Assembly: GCA_023418055.1 (NCBI GenBank)
Contig: JAEZDP010000162.1
Coordinates: forward strand, 1-9,004
Direction: 5' to 3'
Length of the DNA stretch: 9,004 nt
DNA from: Acidobacteriota bacterium
GTDB taxonomy: Bacteria > Acidobacteriota > Vicinamibacteria > Vicinamibacterales > Vicinamibacteraceae
Shown: one piece after another, positions 5,841-9,004 of the stretch
Position numbering within the stretch: the stretch's first letter is position 1
How the letters are laid out: every line of letters begins with the position of its first letter
Notes under the pieces: generated by a model
Database searches by the model: none
What the model was told of the DNA's origin: nothing
What the model saw: the letters and a program-made list of their open reading frames with translations, nothing else
Program-made: the position numbers and the translations under genes

Positions 5841-7115
5841 GTGAACATCGCACACCTGCTGGCCCGAACATCGGCCATCGTCGTGACGCTGCTCGTCGGC
5901 AGCCACGCCGCCCTCGCGCAACAGCCCGCGAAGTACAGCCTGCTCATCAAGGGCGGGCACGTCATCGACGCGCGCAACGGCCTGGACGCGGTGCGTGACG
6001 TCGCCGTCGCCGACGGCAAGATCGCCGCCGTCGCAGCGGACATCCCGGCGGGCGACGCCGCCCGGGTGGTGGACGCTCGCGGGCTCTATGTCACGCCTGG
6101 CCTCATCGACATCCACGCACACGTGTTCTGGGGCACCGAAGCCGGCGCGCAGTACGGCAACGGCCCCAGCTCGGTGCCTCCGGACAGCCACTCCTTCCGC
6201 AGCGGGCAGACGACGCTGGTGGACGTGGGCGGGGCGGGATGGCGTACGTTTCCGCAGTTCAAGGCACAGGTGATCGACCGATCGCGCACCCGGGTGCTCT
6301 CGTTTCTCAACATCGTCGGGCACGGCATGAAGGGCGGCCCCATCGAGCAAGACCTCGGCGACATGGACGCCAAGCTCACCGCCCAGCGCGCCCGCCAGTT
6401 CCGCGAGCACGTGGTGGGCGTGAAAGTGGCGCACTACTCGGGCTCGGAGTGGGATCCGGTCACCCGCGCCGTCGAGGCCGGACGCCGTGCCGACGTCCCG
6501 GTGATGGTGGACTTCGGCGGCAACAACCCGCCGCAGTCACTCGATGCGCTGCTCAACACGCACCTGCGTCCAGGCGACATCTTCACGCACATGTACGCCC
6601 ACGTCCGTGGACGTCAGCCCATCGTCAACGCCGACGGGCAGGTGGAGGCCTTCGTGCTGGCCGCCCGCAAGCGTGGCGTGATCTTCGACGTCGGCCACGG
6701 AGGCGGCAGCTTTCTCTTCCGCCAGGCCGTGCCTGCCACCAGGCAGGGGTTCTTTCCCGACGTCATCAGCACGGACCTGCACATCGGCAGTATGAACGGG
6801 GGAATGAAGGACATCCTCAACGTGATGTCGAAGCTGCTCAACCTCGGCATGCCCCTCCAGGACGTGGTGAAGGCCAACACCTCACGGGCGGCGGAGGTGA
6901 TCAAGCGCACGGAACTCGGGCACCTCGGCGTGGGCGCCGAAGCCGACATCGCGGTGCTCGCCGTGAGGGAAGGGAACTTCGGGTTCGTGGACAGCGGGGG
7001 CGGCCAGATGGCCGGCACGAGGAAGTTCGAATGCGAATTGACGGTGAAGGGCGGGCAGGTGGTGTGGGATCTCAATGGACGCTCGCGTCCGCTCTGGTCG
7101 GAGGCCACGCGATGA
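5841..7115 (+). CDS. Exported amidohydrolase/deacetylase-family metallohydrolase, paralog 1
   Basis: 424 aa. GTG start with GGGAG at 5830-5834, 6 nt upstream. Sec signal at 1-26 with cleavage likely after ALA (24-26). Amidohydrolase-superfamily barrel of the COG3964 type (relatives of Atu3266 and EF0837, often misannotated as dihydroorotase): H92-x-H94 in IHAH, K195 (GVKVA) as the probable carboxylated bridging lysine, H250 and H254 in THMYAH, H286 in DVGHGGGS and D312 in STDLH. The strand that usually carries another metal His reads MVDFG, with D224. The composite beta-sandwich is made by residues about 32-85 and 365-415. Likely hydrolyses an N-acyl or ester bond outside the cytoplasm; substrate unknown. 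It overlaps the next gene by 4 nt (ATGA). It aligns gap-free with paralog 2 over 385 residues, 285 identical by hand count (about 74%). Confidence 0.9.
   Translation: MNIAHLLARTSAIVVTLLVGSHAALAQQPAKYSLLIKGGHVIDARNGLDAVRDVAVADGKIAAVAADIPAGDAARVVDARGLYVTPGLIDIHAHVFWGTEAGAQYGNGPSSVPPDSHSFRSGQTTLVDVGGAGWRTFPQFKAQVIDRSRTRVLSFLNIVGHGMKGGPIEQDLGDMDAKLTAQRARQFREHVVGVKVAHYSGSEWDPVTRAVEAGRRADVPVMVDFGGNNPPQSLDALLNTHLRPGDIFTHMYAHVRGRQPIVNADGQVEAFVLAARKRGVIFDVGHGGGSFLFRQAVPATRQGFFPDVISTDLHIGSMNGGMKDILNVMSKLLNLGMPLQDVVKANTSRAAEVIKRTELGHLGVGAEADIAVLAVREGNFGFVDSGGGQMAGTRKFECELTVKGGQVVWDLNGRSRPLWSEATR
7100..7104 (+). promoter_or_regulatory. Ribosome-binding site of amidohydrolase paralog 2
   Basis: GGAGG inside the last codons of paralog 1, 7 nt before the ATG at 7112. 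It decides that start against the longer open frame that extends upstream to 6239. Confidence 0.75.
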
Positions 7116-8413
7116 GGCGCCTTGGACTGACGCTGGTCGCGGTGTTCGCCCTCACGCACGCGGCGGCGGCCCAGGAAGTGATCGTGCCCGCCCAGGGCGG
7201 GGGCACCGTACGCTACGGCCTGCTGCTCAAGGGCGGTCGCGTGCTCGACCCGAAGAACGGCGTGGACGCGGTGATGGACGTCGCGATCGCCGACGGGAAG
7301 GTGGCAGCCGTCGCGGCCAACATCGACCCGGCGCTCGCCGCTCGTGTGGCCGATGTCACGGGGCTGCACGTCGTGCCCGGCATCATCGACCTCCACGCCC
7401 ATGTGTTCGTGGGCACGACGCCCGACCGCTATCTGAGCGACGGCGACGTCGCCGTGCCGGCCGACACCCACTCCTTCCGCAGCGGACAGACCACGCTGGT
7501 GGACGTGGGAGGGCCTGGCTGGCGCAACCTGGCGCAGTTCCGTTCGCAGATCGTCGATCGGTCGCGTACCCGCGTGCTGACGTTCATGAACATCGTCGGC
7601 AACGGGATGCGGGGCGAGCCCTGGGAGCAGGACCTGTCGGACATGGACCCCAAGCTCACCGCGCAGCGCATCATGGCCAACCGCGACATCGTGGTGGGCA
7701 TCAAGCTGGCTCATTACGTCGGCGCCGAGTGGGAGCCGGTGACCCGTGCGGTCGAGGCGGGGCGCCGCGCCGACGTGCCGGTGATGGTGGACTTCGGCCG
7801 CAGCAACCCGCCGCAGTCGCTCGACACGCTGCTCAACACGCACCTGCGGCCCGGCGACATCCTCACGCACATGTATGCGCACGTGAGCGACCGCGACCCG
7901 ATCGTCAACCCCAAGGGGCAGGTCGAGCCGTTCGTGCTGGCGGCGCGCAAGCGCGGCGTGATCTTCGACGTCGGCCACGGCGGCGGCAGCTTCCTGTTCC
8001 GCCAGGCGGTGCCGGCGACGCAGCAGGGGTTCTTCCCCGACGTCATCAGCACCGACCTGCACACCGGCAGCATGAACGCGGGCATGAAGGACATCCTCAA
8101 CACGATGTCCAAGATGCTTGTGCTCGGCATGCCGCTGGCCGACGTGATCCGCGCCAACACCGCCACCGCCGCGTCCATCATCAAACGGCCGGAACTCGGA
8201 CACCTGGGCGTGGGCGCCGAAGCAGATGTGGCCGTCCTGGCGCTCCGCACCGGTGAGTTCGGCTTCATCGACAGCGGCGGCTTTCGCATGACCGGCGACA
8301 AGAAGCTCAAGTGCGAGCTCACGGTGAAGGGCGGACAGGTGGTGTGGGACCTGAACGGCCGCTCGCACACGCCGTGGGAGCGGCAGCCGGTGCCGGACAC
8401 GGGCGCACGATGA
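7112..8413 (+). CDS. Exported amidohydrolase/deacetylase-family metallohydrolase, paralog 2
   Basis: 433 aa from the ATG at 7112, which overlaps the previous stop (ATGA) and has GGAGG 7 nt upstream. The Sec signal MRRLGLTLVAVFALTHAAAA with QE following shows that the true start is here; the open frame upstream is paralog 1 read out of frame. Same active-site set as paralog 1, shifted by three: H95-x-H97, K198, D227 in place of the usual His, H253, H257, H289 and D315. The active-site blocks RKRGVIFDVGHGGGSFLFRQ and PDVISTDLH are identical in both. The main differences are the signal region, residues 104-113 just after HxH, and 187-193. A tandem duplication with diverged substrate loops is the simplest reading; related or sequential substrates, or a heteromeric enzyme, are possible. 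Confidence 0.9.
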   Translation: MRRLGLTLVAVFALTHAAAAQEVIVPAQGGGTVRYGLLLKGGRVLDPKNGVDAVMDVAIADGKVAAVAANIDPALAARVADVTGLHVVPGIIDLHAHVFVGTTPDRYLSDGDVAVPADTHSFRSGQTTLVDVGGPGWRNLAQFRSQIVDRSRTRVLTFMNIVGNGMRGEPWEQDLSDMDPKLTAQRIMANRDIVVGIKLAHYVGAEWEPVTRAVEAGRRADVPVMVDFGRSNPPQSLDTLLNTHLRPGDILTHMYAHVSDRDPIVNPKGQVEPFVLAARKRGVIFDVGHGGGSFLFRQAVPATQQGFFPDVISTDLHTGSMNAGMKDILNTMSKMLVLGMPLADVIRANTATAASIIKRPELGHLGVGAEADVAVLALRTGEFGFIDSGGFRMTGDKKLKCELTVKGGQVVWDLNGRSHTPWERQPVPDTGAR

Positions 8414-9004
8414 GACCGCTCGCGCGCGCGCTCGGTGCCTGCCTCGCCGTGCTGGCTCTCTCGGGCTGTGCCGCGCGTGGCAGCGCGCCAAGCGCCACGC
8501 CCGTGGCCTCGGCCGCCGCCGAGCGCGACGATGTCCTCGTGGCGCTGCGGGTGGCAGGCGACCCTGACCTGACCGCAGATCCCGCCAATGCCTTGTGGGC
8601 GGATGCAGCGCCCGTCATCGCCGATCGCGACTTCCTCGGCGCCGCGGTGCCAGGTCGTCCAACCGAGATCCGCGCGACGTGGACGGACCGACATCTGTAC
8701 CTGCACTACACGTGCCCGTACGACCAGTTGCACCTGAAGCCCGAGACCGACCTGTCGGCCGAGACGCCGCGCCTCTGGAACTGGGACGTGGCCGAGGCCT
8801 TCATCGGCTGGGACGAGCGCACGATCACGCGCTACAAGGAGTTTCAGGTGTCGCCGCGCGGCGAGTGGGTCGATCTCGACATCGATCGCGCAGACCCGCA
8901 GGGCCAGCCCGGCATGGCCTGGGACTCGGGCTTCGAGGTCGCCGCCCACATCGACGAAGCGACGCGTGTGTGGTACGGCGCGATGAAGATTCCCTTCGAG
9001 GCGA
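8410..9004 (+). CDS. CBM9-like lipoprotein (carbohydrate-binding family 9-like / DOMON-type), truncated by window end
   Basis: ATG at 8410 overlaps the paralog-2 stop (ATGA), with no strong ribosome-binding site, so translational coupling is likely. 198 residues are visible and the frame is open at 9004. A lipoprotein signal ends in L-S-G-C with C20 as the lipidated cysteine. After an Ala/Ser-rich linker, residues about 45-198 match the CBM9-like family: W63, DFLG (74-77), RATWTDRHLYLHY (88-100), CPYD (102-105), LWNWDVAEAFIG (122-133), YKEFQVSPRGEWVDLDID (142-159) and WDSGFEV (171-177), then IPFEA at the edge. Such proteins bind carbohydrates or related ligands at the membrane surface. It may capture substrate for the exported enzymes; the ligand is unknown. 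Confidence 0.85.
   Translation, partial: MRPLARALGACLAVLALSGCAARGSAPSATPVASAAAERDDVLVALRVAGDPDLTADPANALWADAAPVIADRDFLGAAVPGRPTEIRATWTDRHLYLHYTCPYDQLHLKPETDLSAETPRLWNWDVAEAFIGWDERTITRYKEFQVSPRGEWVDLDIDRADPQGQPGMAWDSGFEVAAHIDEATRVWYGAMKIPFEA

Noticed and set aside
6239..7111. Upstream extension of the paralog-2 frame
   Set aside because: It overlaps paralog 1 in another frame and reads as Arg/His-rich noise. The signal peptide, GGAGG and ATGA overlap fix the start at 7112.
6614..8491. 625-codon minus-strand open frame antisense to the amidohydrolases
   Set aside because: Its translation is His/Arg/Val-rich with no recognisable domain, while the plus strand encodes clear, conserved enzymes with coupled starts.
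7714..8949. 411-codon minus-strand open frame
   Set aside because: It is antisense to paralog 2 and the CBM9-like lipoprotein, both supported by family motifs and signals; no domain is seen in it.

Overview
The window is very GC-rich bacterial DNA, densely coded, with several GTG starts and 2-4 nt gene junctions. Nearly every product carries an export signal. The gene set is a SelA-like PLP enzyme, a beta-propeller lactonase, RidA, a BASS-family symporter, an RraA-like protein, COG3964-type amidohydrolases, a CBM9-like lipoprotein and what looks like the tail of an outer-membrane barrel. Together these suggest an acidobacterium, most likely of the Vicinamibacteria type. That placement is inference from gene content and style; no rRNA or other phylogenetic marker is present.

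Layout, left to right. 1-33: last ten codons of a plus-strand gene ending in an aromatic outer-membrane-barrel-like tail. 34-157: heptamer tandem repeat and a strong GC hairpin. 158-1807: Tat-exported SelA/DgaE-like PLP enzyme with an extra C-terminal beta-rich domain. 1808-1930: octamer tandem repeat and a second GC hairpin. 1931-4785: tight three-gene operon of exported lactonase, Tat-exported RidA and bile-acid/Na+ symporter-family transporter (gaps of 2 and 3 nt). 4786-4898: a second heptamer repeat between convergent genes. 4899-5675 (minus): RraA/HMG-aldolase-like protein with a Sec signal. 5676-5840: divergent promoter region with a candidate promoter on each side and a perfect inverted repeat in the middle. 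5841-9004: operon of two tandem paralogous exported amidohydrolases and a CBM9-like lipoprotein that runs off the window; both junctions are ATGA overlaps. No intergenic stretch exceeds 300 bases. No rRNA, tRNA, CRISPR, IS or phage genes were seen.

How the genes may work together (inference). The enzymes fit a degradation route for an N-acylated amino acid or amino-sugar acid. The lactonase would open an aldonolactone and the amidohydrolases would remove the N-acyl group. The PLP enzyme would eliminate ammonia, RidA would hydrolyse the enamine/imine product, and the RraA-like enzyme would cleave the 2-keto acid to pyruvate. The symporter would take up the resulting organic acid. What stands out is that all soluble enzymes, including the usually cytosolic RidA, RraA and PLP enzyme, carry Tat, Sec or lipoprotein signals, so the whole route would run in the periplasm. 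The substrate is not readable from sequence.
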